From positions 36,136,263 through 36,200,262 of the forward strand of contig NC_092800.1 in NCBI RefSeq assembly GCF_918797505.1: a stretch of 64,000 bases of DNA, read 5' to 3'. A model generated the notes under the pieces. It saw nothing but the letters and a program-made list of their open reading frames with translations, was not told the origin of the DNA and did not search any database. The position numbers and the translations under genes are program-made. This DNA is from Bemisia tabaci. Taxonomy: Eukaryota; Arthropoda; Insecta; Hemiptera; Aleyrodidae. How positions within the stretch are numbered: position 1 is the stretch's first letter; the number at the start of each line of letters is the position of its first letter. Shown here one piece after another: positions 10,712 to 22,589 of this stretch.

Positions 10712-11825
10712 GACCGACTTCAGAAGATAGGATATAACTAAATCACATCAGGATGTGACTGAAAAAAAGAAATTTAAGAGTTTACTCCACTACAAGACTC
10801 GATGTTAGAGAAATAAATCTCTACACATAATTCCATCTCTTATCTTCCTTACTCTATAATATAAAATAATAAGAATATGCCACGTAACACATAACACCTG
10901 CGACGCGAAGCTCTTCGGAGGGGTCGGGCCTCGAAACAGTCAGGGGGCGTACCCCCTAATTCCAAATAGTTTCACTAGTTTCAAATTTTCGGTAATAGAG
11001 CATTTAACTCAAAATAAATTCACGATGATTTGGGTGATTACCCCCATGTTGTGCTTCATTCCATGAAGATCACATTCCGGAACCAATTCCCACCCAAGTG
11101 TCGAGTCGATGGTTTGACATAGAAAAAATGTTAAACCATTGCCGTGAAATTCCGCAAGGTTCTCAGGAAACCACTTCAGTTCTACTTCTCAGGGTTGGGG
11201 AAAATGTCGCAACTAACAAATGTCGTTCCCCAGTTATTCAACAAATTGTCATTTCAAAAGTTTGTGTTGACAAATTGATTAGTAATAAATTGGTGTGTTC
11301 TAACAGCTGCTAAAGAGCAATATAATTCCATATCTGGCCCTCTATTCCCTATTCCCTGTCAACTTTCATGACATAAAACCATTTTGACTATCACCAAGAG
11401 CCTTGACGGATCAAGCTTGAGCACACAAAAACTTTTGCACTGCACTGTTACACTTTGACGATGAATGATGATTCACTAAAAATCACCGCGCATAAATCGG
11501 TTACCGAGCGAGATTTGACAACTTAATCCGTGTCGATGAATGGTTTTTCATTAATGGCACTTAATTGAGTTAAGAGTGTCAATAAACATTTAAAACAATG
11601 CACATTTTAAACCGGGTTCTATTAAACACCTGATGAGTTAAGTGCATTGCAAAATCGCGAATAAAAGCTCTCTTCCTCAATGGAAAATAATGAAGAGCCA
11701 GAGGCCAAAAAGTATGAAAATACTGCAACACGTTGTCAAAATTCCCCTCGATTATTAAAAATTAAAAAAAGAGGACGTTTTCAGCCGTATGTATGAAACC
11801 CTGCACGGACAGTCTAGGCAATGTA
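10712..11825. other. Unannotated AT-rich stretch
   Basis: No family copy or recognisable frame was seen. A GC-richer patch at 10905-10960 has no other copy in the window. Confidence 0.4.
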
Positions 11826-12170
11826 TACAGGGTGTCCCAGGATTAAGTACGAATATTGAAGGAGTCGATTCTTTGGGTCAAAAAAAGACGTTTTTTGAGG
11901 TATAACTTTTTTACCAAACGCTTTCCCTGGGGGCCACGGCCCTCCAAAATTGGAGAAAAAAAAATCGTCTTTCTATCACGGTGAGAATTTTTATCAACCA
12001 ATATTAATGAAAATTGGTGAATGGGGGTTATTTTTACCGGTTTTTTTTTCATTTTTGACCTCCAAAACAGGGAAACATATTTTTGGGAGGAAGGTTGGGG
12101 GTGGGGGGTATTGCACCTAAAAGTGGCCAAAATTAATAATTCCAGTGACAAAAATTAAATAAATATTAAA
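11826..12170 (+). mobile_element. Possible repeat starting ACAGGGTGTCCC
   Basis: The string ACAGGGTGTCCCAGG at about 11828 is a common opening of arthropod dispersed repeats. A second GGGTGTCCCA is at 43660. The following 330 bases are poly-A/T rich with no good frame. The right limit and class are not visible. Confidence 0.35.
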
Positions 12171-12446
12171 TAAAAATTTTTTTTTAAAAAAATTGAAAAA
12201 AAAATAATAGGACGTCTCTGATCGGAGGAGGTTCATTTCTAGCTGCAAAAACAATAAAAATAAGGAATTACTGATTGTGTTGAGCGATGGCAACCTGATT
12301 CCAGTTTTTCATCTTTTAATCACTCCCATCGAGCTCAACCCAACTTTTCATCGATAAGTCGGTTGAGGTTTTAGTACGCTCCTAAAGTTTGCCTTAAAAG
12401 TTCATGCTATATTGCTACGCGAACAATATCTTTCAATCCAGAGCGG

Positions 12447-12449
<3 letters not shown>

Positions 12450-12495
<46 letters not shown>
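12450..12495 (+). repeat. Poly-T tract, 46 bases
   Basis: This is an uninterrupted T run. It is bounded by GCGGGA-g on the left and CCCGC on the right, so the run sits in the loop of a short GC inverted repeat. It may be expansion in a hairpin loop or a poly-A tail read on the minus strand. No retroelement body is evident next to it. Confidence 0.85.
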
Positions 12496-12579
12496 CCCGC
12501 ACAGATGCATACACTAATGCAATAAAAGGAAAAATCCTCTCTGCTCTGATGAAAGCCAACCCGGTGAATTCACCCCAAA

Positions 12580-12834
12580 CTGCCGCGCGGTAAGGAAGAG
12601 CACCTTATACAAATTCAAATGTTGCCAAATTTCTTACAAAATAACATCAAATTTCAAGGATAATCACCGATATTTTTCACTGATATTTACAGATATTTAA
12701 TATCAAATTGCGAAAAAAAATTATGCAAAAACATGAAGGGAATACATTCAAAATTTCCCCCAAGAAGTCCCATTTCAGCGGAAGATATTTGGCAACATTC
12801 AAATTCTCTTACGGCGTTTCTCCTTGACACGGCA
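12580..12834. mobile_element. Family F MITE, copy F3
   Basis: Left end CTGCCGCGCGGTAAGGAAGAG and right end CTCCTTGACACGGCA are diverged F termini. The inner GTTGCCAAATTTC / ATTTGGCAACATTC arms are well kept. The target duplication is not clear. Confidence 0.8.
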
Positions 12835-12839
12835 ACGGA

Positions 12840-13250
12840 GTCCGCGCGGAGAAGATAATAGGTTCCCAACTTGAACTTGGGGGCATAAACCCGCATGCAA
12901 GAGGCTTAGTCGCCCGGGTTGGGGGCATATTCCATTATAAACTGCGAAAATAAAACTTGAATAATTTAAGACGCGGGTCCCATATCCCTGGCGGGGCCGG
13001 GGCCACGTTCACGCCCGGATCGAATCCCTCTCGGGTTTATCCCGTCGGAGTCGACGGAAATCCGACGTCGCCGATGACCCCCTCTGCCCCCGAAACATCC
13101 GCGCTTTAATTTATTTTCAGGTAAGGTTCAGAAGGGTCAGACTTTTAACCGACTCGTGAGTGCGGGGGAACCCGCGGTCTCAATCCCGTTTAAGCTGCAG
13201 GGAGCCCTGCTGCCGCAGGCTCGGGAAATCGAATTATTTTTTAAGACCCT
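12840..13250. other. GC-richer island, no recognised gene
   Basis: It includes short inverted stretches around GGCGGGGCCGGGGCC (about 12990) and a purine/pyrimidine mix unlike the neighbouring MITEs. Frames are short. It is probably single-copy host DNA. Confidence 0.3.
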
Positions 13251-13353
13251 TTATAAATTTCTTCACCGGTGCGATGTGTTTTCTCATTGCTTGGCAGTCT
13301 AAAAACGATGATTTGGGAATCCCCCGTTGTGTTTTACATTTTCTCGGTTGAGC

Positions 13354-13582
13354 AAACACATTGGATCTCTTAGAAACAGTAGTAGTAGACTCTTAAAAAC
13401 ATCTACAAGAAAAAGTACTGTTGATCCAATCAGAATTTAGCTTAAATTAAGAACCAAGACTCTTAATTTAAGCGGATTTCATTTTGATTCAAGCAAAAAT
13501 CCGATTGAATCAAGAGTATTTTTTCTTGTCAATGTTTTCAAGAGTCTAGACTCTAGATCCAATGTGTTTTTTTTTTTCCAGT
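13354..13582. mobile_element. Family B MITE, copy B1, left end truncated
   Basis: Inverted arms AACACATTGGATC / GATCCAATGTGTT and an intact TTTTTTCCAGT right end match copy B2 at 28444. The left CACTGG terminus is missing. Internal motifs such as AATCAAGAGTA and CGGATTT recur in both orientations. No frame is present. Confidence 0.8.
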
Positions 13583-13771
13583 ATAAAGTAATGGCGTTCT
13601 TTTATTAAAGCGAGGGGTCTGCCTGACAATTGGTTGGCGAATTCCTTGCACCGAAAAATGGATTGCTGATTAAACAATTAAATTGTTAAAAAAAAATGTC
13701 CGATTGTTTCAAATGTACATTTTACGATAAAAGAAAGCCAATTCAACCATGGGGTGGTAATAGTAGCAATA

Positions 13772-14384
13772 TTTAGCAAATGGGTGGTTTTTATACGAGG
13801 ATTAAAAATAAACAAGTGGTACGGAATGTAACAAAATAATATGAACTATGCAAAACGATAATCCGGGTATCGGAACTTGGCTGTTTTGAAAACGCCTTCA
13901 AATGCGGCGTGATACCTCACGCATTCCGGGGAGTTCAAATAGTTGTATCATTGCGCCGTAAGAATGTGACGGAAGATTACAATTGAAATAGCGTTCATGC
14001 ACGCTGGCCTTTTCGATTTCCTTTGACGCTTTTGCAGTGGTGATTGCAAAGCTGAACTGCGCTCCAGGTAGGATTGTATTTAGCAAATGGGTGGTTTTAT
14101 ACGAGGATTAAGAAGAAGCAAGTGGTTAGAAATGAAAACAAAAGAATATGAACTATGCAAAACGATAATCTGGGTATCGGAACTTGGCTGTTTTTGAAAA
14201 CGCCTTCAAATGCGGCGTGATACCTTACGCATTCCGGAGAGTTCAAATAGTTGTATCATTGCGCCGTAAAAATGTGACGGAAGATTAAAATGGAAATAGC
14301 CTCCATGCACGCTGGGCTTGTCGATTTCCTTCGACATTTTTGCAGTCGTGAATGCATAGCTGAATTGCGCTCCAGCTAGAATTA
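13772..14384 (+). repeat. Family U tandem duplication, about 307-bp period
   Basis: Two direct copies start with TTTAGCAAATGGGTGGTTT at 13772 and 14079. They share GATAATC.GGGTATCGGAACTTGG and GCGGCGTGATACCT.ACGCATT. A diverged third piece is at 1-80. The unit contains no convincing frame. Confidence 0.9.
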
Positions 14385-15771
14385 TTTTTCATCGTAAAAT
14401 CTACATTGAAACGTGTCAGAAACTTTTTTCGACTACAAAATTGTTAAATCAGAAATTTCGTTTTTTTCCGTGTGAGAATGAATATAAATTCAAGAACGCT
14501 GTGTTCCTTTCCATTAAATTAAGTCCATTCTTTGGTGGTCTGAGGAGGATCAAATTGTCACGTGATACTATTTTGTGATTGAATTCGGAACTTATTTCCT
14601 ATTTGTACATTCATTTGATTTTATTTTTTTTTACAATCAAGTGTTGATGCCATCGATTACTAAACATTAAACTCGCCTTTCTTGAGTTATAGTAAGAATT
14701 TGGCCGGTAAAGGAAGCCTAATTTGCACATACGAACATTCGTAAAATCTAGTAACTAACAAATGTATACCTAAAAAGAAAAAAGTTAAAAATAAAAATAA
14801 CTTTTTTCATAAAGTTTAAAAACTAGTTAGTTACTTAATACCTTCTCTACTTATGTCACTATGTGCACAGGAGTCATTTCGCTATAAATTTTGGCTAGCA
14901 CATGGGGGTGGTTACTTTGGTTCATCATCGTAAAATTCTTCATTTTGTTTTTTGCGTAGTGTGGAGATGTGTGGAGAGAGTAACTTTCTTGAATGCAGCA
15001 TCCGGGTATTACACTCACTACAAATTCTGTGATTCTGATTTTTGACAGGCGCATACCTACTCAGACTTATAACCTATGTAGTATGCCGGCTCTAAATAAA
15101 AAACCCACCAATTTTACGCGAAATTTGGAGACATGGTCGTGCCAAGAGTCAAGACAACTTAAAGTACATGCACTGCGATGAATTTATGAATTCATTCTCC
15201 AGCTTCTCTACTCGTAAATCCTGACCATTCGTATCTCTTAAGCCTATTATCAAAAATGCCGCAGAATAAGGGTGGGATTATTTTTTTGTTTTTTCGGCGC
15301 AGTCCTCCCTTTTCCATTTTTCATCGGTCTCTTACCTGTTCACCGGTTCGTCTGACCTGAGGAAATTTTTTCTCCGAGCGTGAACTTATATGTTAAGAAC
15401 CTCATTTTTTGCTTTCTATTCCATAGCCTTGAGGTATCGTTGGTTTTACAGAAAATTTAAGGAATGATTTTAAACTGAATTAGCACTATTCGCAAAGCCT
15501 AGGACTGAAGTCACAGCTCAAGACTCCTTTTCAAACAAATTTTATTCTTTTTAGATAAAATACCTCACATATAATAAAAATTTAAAACTGACGCGACAAA
15601 GTAGAAAAATCAAGCTTGATTGCACCGATATGATCTCATCGAGAAATACATGCTTTGCATTGTTATTATTTTTTTAAATTTAAAAACGAACCTGTTGAAC
15701 ACATTGTACCGACAAATTTGTTACAAGTAAATAAAAAAAAAAAAAAACATTAAGATACTTTGACTATCTTG
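14385..15771. other. Unannotated AT-rich stretch
   Basis: Only short frames occur, with small A-rich runs around 15730-15746. No repeat-family copy was recognised. Confidence 0.4.
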
Positions 15772-15867
15772 ACAGCGATGCTTGGATGAAAACTGTCCTA
15801 CTCAAGTGATGTGCGTGTTGCATATCGAAAAAAATGAAGGCTGACCGGTTTTTTTTAAACACCGCTT

Positions 15868-15989
15868 GCGGGCCGGTTATTGAAAGTTTAAGACAGCCCG
15901 ATAAGACATTGAGTTGCGATGTATTGCATGGTTAAGATAGGGCTATGTCTTGTCGTGTCGGGCCGACATAGTTTCAATAATCGGGCCGC
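15868..15989. mobile_element. Short family E-like element, copy E4
   Basis: Left end GCGGGCCGGTTATTGAAA and right end TTTCAATAATCGGGCCGC are inverted and match the termini of E1 and E3. The body is only 122 bp and its interior differs from the longer copies, so it is a deleted or separate subfamily. Confidence 0.75.
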
Positions 15990-16004
15990 TGAATGGGTAT
16001 CCTG

Positions 16005-16340
16005 CACGGAGAAAAAAAACCTCGTGCGTGGGACCCAAAGTATAGGCCATATGGATCTCTGAAGTTTTCAGATTAAGCATCTGAACACTTAAGGTCTAAC
16101 TGTCGAGGTTCGGATCACACATCTGAAACTTCAGTTCTTACATCTGAAGTACTTCAGATGTGAGAACCGAGGTTCTTCGGATGTGAAAACCGAAGTACTT
16201 CAGACGTACGTGAAGTTTCAGATGTGTGATCCAAACCTTAGCAGCTGGACCTTAAGTGTTTGAATGCTCAATCCGAAAACTCCAGAAATCCATATGACCT
16301 AAACTTCGAGTCCCACGCATGAAGTTTTTTTCTCCAAGTG
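16005..16340 (+). mobile_element. Family D MITE, copy D1 (CACGG ends)
   Basis: It starts CACGGAGAAAAAAAACCTCG and ends near TTTTTTTCTCCAAGTG, with inverted arms through GCGTGGGACCC / GGGTCCCACGC-like blocks. Between them ACTTCAGATGTG, CTGAAGT and GAACCGA repeat in alternating orientation. The right end carries a small insertion relative to D2. Confidence 0.8.
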
Positions 16341-17289
16341 GTGTATTTCTTCTCTATTGTTGTCAATGTTGCATTCGCAAAATATGAAGGCGCAACGACA
16401 ATGCCCTCCGTCATATCAGCGATACCTTTCGAGGAATAGATGTTCCAGGCGGTACTTGTGGCCGCAAAAGGTGCATTATAGCCCATTTTCGCTCACGCTC
16501 TGGCATTTACATCCAGAAGCGTTTTAAGGCGCCGGCAGGGTGCAGAGGGATCGATGGAAAAGGCAGCCAAGGCAATTCATGCCGTTGATGCAGATCCAAA
16601 ACATGTGAAGGTCGGCACGACAACACCCGAATGCAAATATTACGGGTCAAGAGATCCATAAATGCATCTTGAAACAGAGGAAGGCACCCTGCCTTTCTTG
16701 ACAAAATGACCTTGAATCAAATATTCCTGTTCAGAGACTGTGTGTGTAGCATATTGAAATGAATGAAGGCAGTCGGATACACTTCATCGCAATCCCTAGA
16801 TGCAAATATTCCTGTTCAAGGAATATGCGTCTTGCATATCGAGGCGCACTGATTTTCCTCGGAACAACGCCTGGATGAAAATATTCCTTCTTCGCTGTCG
16901 TGAATAAGGCATGCTCAAAAAATGAAGGCGCGCCGGTAATTTTCACCGCGGTGCATGGTATATACTCCAAGAAATAGAAGACACTGATTTTCTTCAGAAC
17001 AACGCCTGGATGCAAATATTACTTCTTTGGTGTCGTCAATGATGCATGCACAAAAAATGAAGGCGCGCCGGCAATTTTCACCGTGGCGCATGGGAGAAAT
17101 AGATGATTTTGGCGGTCCCTGCAGTCGCCGAAAGGTGCATTGTAACCCGTTTTTGTGCTCTCGCTCAGGATTTCAAGTGCAGAAGCATTATTAAGGGGCA
17201 CAAGAGGCGGTGGAAAAGGCAGCCAAGGCAAACGGTGCCATTGAAAACAGATCCGAAACTTTTGAGGGTCGGCTGAGCGGGTATGACTG

Positions 17290-18700
17290 CGTCTCATAAT
17301 TCATGTCAGTGTGTTCCTCGGCCGCTCCTGAGGCGTCACGGTTGGGAGCGGTAAGCAACGTTGCAATATCACCGAAGTTTATAGTATTTTCGATACCGCG
17401 AATGTACGCAAATGTACCCCTATGAAAATCAATGGAGAATTTGCACAAAATTGTTGTTATTTTTTCATCTAAGAGGGGTTAAAGAGCTAATTTTGCTGTA
17501 TTTTTAGAGTTCTTTTTCTGATTTGGGAAGGAGTATAAAAATATATTTGAAATATTAGAAAATGGATCACTTAGTGACGTCTTATGGTGGCATTTTCCAT
17601 TTAACCACATGTATTTTAGCAAATTAGATCATATTTTTCATATCTTCTCCAATAATTGTTCAATTTATGAGCCAATGATAACCTCGTATTCAGTTCTCTC
17701 AGTAGTTTCCACTTGAACACACAATTCATAAAATTTCAGACACCTGAAAATTATCTATTGACCTTTGTTTGTTGAAAGAGGTTTACAGAATTCCAAATTT
17801 TATCCATTCACCTTTATATCTATTTCAATGTCAACATTTTCCTATTTATAATAATGCATCACTATTCTTGGGATGTTGCAAATTAAATATATATTTTCTA
17901 AAGACTTTTCAAGGCAACATACTTATTTAAGAGTAACAAGCCGAATATTATACGATCTGAGATAGAATGATGGAGAAACAGTCGGAGCTTTTACAATGTC
18001 TGCAAAGGAATTCAGGGTCACACAAAAATTATAGTGCAAAGTAATCTTTATGGTACAATTATTTTCGGAACTCGAGGCGATGTTGTATCTGTTGTTCATG
18101 CGGTAAAATTTGTAACGGAACCGATTGAGGAAGAAACGTTACGAAAAAAGTGTTGTAAGTTCTTACAAGGCACTGAAAGTGAGACTAGAATCTTAGTCTA
18201 AGTTCAGAGTTTTAGTATGCGTCAAATCTACCATGAGCATTAAGGGACCTACAATGCCTTTTTTCCATGCATCCCACATGCATTTATTATGACGAACACT
18301 GGCATCTGTGTTCTTGCAGTGGTCGTAAATCCCAATCAAGCTTATGCATAAGAGAAAACATCCAGTGCATAATAGAATTGCACAATCTCCTTATTAGAGG
18401 GGTGCAGTGAGCCTGATTCACACAGCCCTACACCCTTAAATCTCGTGCGGGACCTTAGATACATTTTATTTTATTTCTGCGACTGTCGCAGTCGGAGCTC
18501 GTGGGGACACACGATCTGTTCCTTTGCGATCGTATTTTAACTCTACCGCCTTTATGCATAACCCAGTTCGGACGAAACAGAATGGCAAACCTGGCAACTG
18601 CATCAACAAGAGTGCGGTTGACAGTTCGTTGTCAGCTCGGGGTCTAAAATCAACGTTGCCATATTTTTCTCGCGTGAACTGATATGCTTAATTATTGTTG
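17290..18700. other. Unannotated AT-rich stretch
   Basis: This is low-complexity AT-rich DNA without a recognisable gene or repeat family. A GC-richer bit lies at 18475-18560. Confidence 0.4.
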
Positions 18701-19704
18701 AGCATTTGATTATTAGTGTTCAAAATGGCAACTGTGCTCTCCCTCCCCTCCCCAAAACAGTCTACCGTTCGCTTCCTGCATTTGCCTCCACCTCATATCA
18801 TCCTTTATTCTGCCCAGACCACCCGTTACACATTCCCTCTTCTAAATGGTCCCGTAGGATATTTTTCACCTATTTAATTTTTCATATAAAACCCACCGCT
18901 ATGTTTGGGATCAATGGCTCAATTTTGATTTTCGTTGGACGAAAGGCCCTTTTTCCATTGACGGTCACCTTTGCATTTGAAATTTCCATACTGAGGAAAA
19001 AGTATAGGTTTATCTAAAATGAACTCACATACCTTCTTTTGATAAGCTTTCGAATGAGCTATTATGTATTATCTATTAATTTTTCTGCTAGGTGATTCTT
19101 CTTTTTGAGCACTTCCCCGCTAAAATAAGAAGGTTTGTGTGGTCGTTTTGAGGTTATCTGGGCGCTGTCCACGGCACCACACGACGGCACAGGACGCTAA
19201 GATTAGCTGTGTTCCGATTCTTGAGAATTTCCTTAAACTTAAAATATATGTTTTCTGTAAATGCAACAGGGGAACTAAATATAAGGTGCCATTGCCACAA
19301 GCCACCTTCATTCTTTGGAATAATGTCATACGCTTGAGAAAACGTCATCTCGGTAGAAAAGCGTCCTGACATGCTATGCGCCGATGCACGCCGCGGCACT
19401 GCTGTGCAGTCAAGCAAATCCAACGCGCCTTCATTTACTATACATGCATCACGCACAACTACCGAGTGCGTATAGTTGTATCCAAGGGTGTTTGCATTAA
19501 GACCGTCTCACGGAAAAGACAAAAACGATCAATTTTGTCCTTACCGCAGGCTGTATAAAAAGTGCTAAATCTAAGGGGAACTCAACTTTTGACCGTGCTG
19601 TTCTTTAAATTTATCATAAATATAGTGTGGTCTAGTGAGTTATGACGGCAAGAAATTATCATGAACAATTAAAATATTATTTTCCTCGAATGTGAGTAGG
19701 TGTC
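18701..19704. other. Unannotated; short overlapping frames only
   Basis: Frames of 103 (18706-19017, plus) and 100 (19154-19456, minus) codons resemble no known protein, and the second overlaps others on the opposite strand. No repeat copy was seen. Confidence 0.35.
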
Positions 19705-20262
19705 GTTCAGGGTCTACGGTAGGGCCAAAAAGTCTAAAAAACGTTAAAAGTTATTTGAACCAACCCTCACCGGAAAATTCGTACTTTATCAAAATAAATT
19801 ATGCAACAACCAAAAGCTCATGCGGCATTATTGAACGTGTGTTTTTTCAAAACTCCTCAAAATATAAGGGTCCACAAAACCCGGATCTGTCAGACTAGGG
19901 TTAGGAAAATGTTTTACATACTTTTTGGCACGATATAAGGAGAGAAAAATGAAATCCGCATGGTCAGAAACCCCCCGGAAAAAGTCAAGGGTTTGCGGTA
20001 GGGCTAAAAAGTCTAAAAAACGTTAAAAGTTGTTTGAACCAACCCTTACCAGAAAATTCGTACTTTATCAAAATAAATTCGGCAACAACCGAAAGCTTAT
20101 GCGGCAGTATTGAACATGTGTTTTTTTCAAACCTCCCCAAAATATAAGGGTCCACAAAACTCGGATCTGACTAGGGTTAGGAAAATGTTTTATATACTTT
20201 TTGGCACAAAAAAAAGGGAAGAAAAATGAAATCCGCATAGTCAGAAACCCCCCGAAAAACAA
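19705..20262 (+). repeat. Family T tandem duplication, 279-bp period
   Basis: Two direct copies contain CGGTAGGGC.AAAAAGTCT at 19717 and 19996, then AACGTTAAAAGTT, AAAATTCGTACTTTATCA, TATAAGGGTCCACAAAAC and AAATCCGCAT.GTCAGAAA. The copies are about 90 percent alike by eye, so the duplication is fairly recent. Confidence 0.9.
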
Positions 20263-20655
20263 TATCCTGTCTCCGTTGGTTCTTGCCGGGTATTTAACGC
20301 TCCGTATTAAAGCCGAAACACTGCTCGCATCGTAAAAACGACCCTTTCTAATTCCTGTTGCGGCGCGAGGGTCGGAGGTGGGTGGCGCGGCTAAACGGTC
20401 GCGAAGCCAGCGGCTCAATTTAGCGTGAGTATGGGCGAGCTGCAGTGGGCAAGGGTGGCAAAGGGGCGGCTAACGAGCGCAATCACTGGGAAACAAGAAA
20501 AAATGAGTTGTAATAATTGTCAGCGAGATTAAGGGTCCCCGCGGACCCTTCCGCCCTTTCCGCAAGGGTGGGTCCGGACTGTGGACCGTGGAACCACCCC
20601 GTAGAAATTGCGGCTCGTTGCCGGGAATCCGGGATGCATGCGAGTCGGAATTCAG
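20263..20655. other. GC-richer island, no recognised gene
   Basis: This single-copy-looking block has GGGTCCGCGG-type strings. Minus-strand frames run partly into the T array. No motif was recognised. Confidence 0.3.
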
Positions 20656-20658
20656 CCG

Positions 20659-21078
20659 CACTGAGAAAAAAATCTCGGTGTTTTTACTAAGAAAAGGGTA
20701 AAATTACCAAGAATTCAGGGTTCTATATGATCCCAGTTATTTCTTGGTAAAATTACCATTTATGGAATGGTAATTTTACCGAGAAATCTCGGTAAAATTA
20801 TTGGACTTTCTCGTTAATTTTACTGGACCTTGGTAAAAACGCCAATATTTTTTATCGGCTGTGGTAGAATTAATTACCGAGATAAAATGGCAAAGTTACC
20901 GGGAATTGATTACCAATAGAAATGGTATTCTTGCCTGAAAAAAACAGTAAAAATACCGCTTTTAGGTAAGCTCACCAGTCTGTCTTAGTAAAATTACCAA
21001 CAATTGATAAAAAAAAAGTGAGATGGTAAAGGTACCAACGGACCTTGGTAAAAATGCCGAGAATTTTTTTTTTCAGTG
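20659..21078 (+). mobile_element. Family A MITE, copy A2
   Basis: CACTGAGAAAAAAATCTCGG opens and TTTTTTTTTCAGTG closes this 420-bp copy. The flanks ccg|...|cgt give a 2-bp CG duplication. The internal GGTAAAATTACCA motifs are as in A1. Confidence 0.85.
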
Positions 21079-21344
21079 CGTGTTTGGGAGAAAACTTCTT
21101 GCGTTGCCAATACGAAAGTTTAGGGGAACGAATGCGTCCCCCCACCCAATTTTTCGAGGAATTTAGTTTGCAGTCTTATCAGGAGTACACTGTTGTTCAC
21201 CTGCAAGAAAAGCTAAGCATTGGTATTTGAAGATGAATTTCGTAGGGATGCTAGGACGGAATAAGTAAAAAAGCTAACATCTGAGGCCATTTACACAGCT
21301 TACAAAATAATTATGAGGGTGTTAACCAATCTGGGAGGGAGAAC

Positions 21345-21760
21345 AGAGTGTGTGATAGAAATTTAAGAGGAAAAAAAATTAATCAGCAAAGAAGAGAGGA
21401 ATAGAAAGGAAAAAAGAAAAACATAGAGAAGAAGGACGTATTTCTTGTGATGGAAATACTAGGCGAAAATATAAAAAGTAAAGGGAGAAAAAATATGCAA
21501 AAGTAAGAGAAAAAAAATAAAAAGGTTGGAAAGAACCCTAAAAATAAAATGAAAAAATCGTTGAATAAGAGAGAAAAAATACAAGAAAGTAAAACGGAAA
21601 AATGGAAGTAGAAAAGGAACAAAAAATGAGAAAAATATAAGATATACAGAAAGCGATGTCATTGAAAAGAAACGAAAAAGAAGAGGGGAAAATTCAGGTA
21701 GAAAAGAAATAAAACAACAATCAAAAAACGAAAATACAAAATAAAAACTTTTTTACTTAT
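21345..21760 (+). repeat. Purine-rich low-complexity tract
   Basis: About 400 bases are dominated by A and G (GAGAAAAAA, GAAGAGAGG and similar) with few pyrimidines. Minus-strand frames through it read as phenylalanine-, leucine- and serine-rich chains, purely from composition. I do not call a gene. Confidence 0.7.
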
Positions 21761-21764
21761 GAGT

Positions 21765-21812
21765 GGAAAATTTGCAACATTTGCATGCCCATACGACGTT
21801 CCTCCGCGGCAC
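21765..21812. mobile_element. Family F right-end remnant
   Basis: AATTTGCAACATTTGCATGCCCATACGACGTTCCTCCGCGGCACAAC-like sequence parallels the F right end (TTGGCAAC...CATACGGCGTTTTTCC..AGCACGGCAG). No matching left half is visible upstream. Confidence 0.5.
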
Positions 21813-22444
21813 AACTGAGTTCCTTTTCTCATTTTTCTTTCTCCTCCGTGGGGTCAGATGATGGAAATTATCCTGTTCACTCTTTCAAGGGTCTCGTTTG
21901 TTTTTTGTTGACCCCGGTTTTTCAAGCCCCCCTCATAAGTTCTCCGCAAGGATTGTATTTATTCTGGTTTTCCATTGTTTTTTTTTTCCTTTTCCGACGC
22001 AGAATATAAATCGGCGCTCGAAGCGAGGTTACGGGAGGAATGCAACCTTTTTGAGGATCTTGGAGCCTCGTTAAGAGAACGAAATGCATACCTACCATTG
22101 CAAGTCTCACAATTTTCAAGCATTTGTCGGATTTTATGTTTCCTCCCATCTCTTTTTTTACTCAAATAAAAAGTGGTGATAATTATTTGAGTCGTGAGAT
22201 AAAATTGCAAATTATTTATTAAAGGTGAAAAGATAGTTTTCTCCTCAATAACAATGCATTACATACCATGATGAGCGCATTGATAATGAAAGAAAGAATG
22301 GAAAACATACAGGATTGCAAAATCTCTATAATCTAGTGATCTTAGGATTGCAAGCTCGCGGTGTGCACGCACTGTTCGGAAATCGGGGTAGGTTCGAAAC
22401 CAAGAAAATATTACATACTTTTCAACGACTTGTGCGAGGGCTGT

Positions 22445-22585
22445 AGTATACGCGCAATGCATGAAGTATCTTGCCGACTTGTAAGGCGCCAGACTATGCG
22501 CCGCGCGCAACGTGCTGTATGCGCAATGCATGAAGTATCCTGCGGTCTCGTAAGGCGCTACTTCGCCGTGCGCGCTGGCCGCACT
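22445..22585 (+). repeat. Family J doublet, copy J1
   Basis: Two direct units start GCGCAATGCATGAAGTAT at 22452 and 22521 (69-bp spacing). Each continues with a TGC..(A/T)C(T)(T/C)GTAAGGCGC stretch. A second locus at 41655 has the same doublet with 60-bp spacing. It is GC-rich and unlike the surrounding DNA. The class is unknown; I considered a tRNA-derived SINE but found no complete A/B box pair. Confidence 0.75.
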
Positions 22586-22589
22586 GTGT

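Larger units (their letters stand above)
15772..17285 (+). repeat. Family V imperfect tandem array, interrupted by E4 and D1
   Basis: Sub-units of about 75-130 bp share CGCCTGGATG.AAATATT, a GTCGT.AAT..TGCAT block and AATGAAGGCGCGCCGG. A larger unit also repeats: the block at about 16340-16620 recurs at about 17010-17285, including GAAAAGGCAGCCAAGGCAA (16557 and 17212). Elements at 15868-15989 and 16005-16340 split the first sub-unit from the rest. Minus-strand frames here are by-products of the repetition. Confidence 0.75.

Noticed and set aside
21383..21662. Minus-strand frames rich in phenylalanine, leucine and serine, resembling a membrane protein
   Set aside because: They are read from a purine-rich low-complexity tract; the composition alone produces such a chain and two phases are open at once.
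22445..22585. tRNA gene or tRNA-derived SINE for family J
   Set aside because: No cloverleaf and no complete A-box/B-box pair could be assembled from either doublet.
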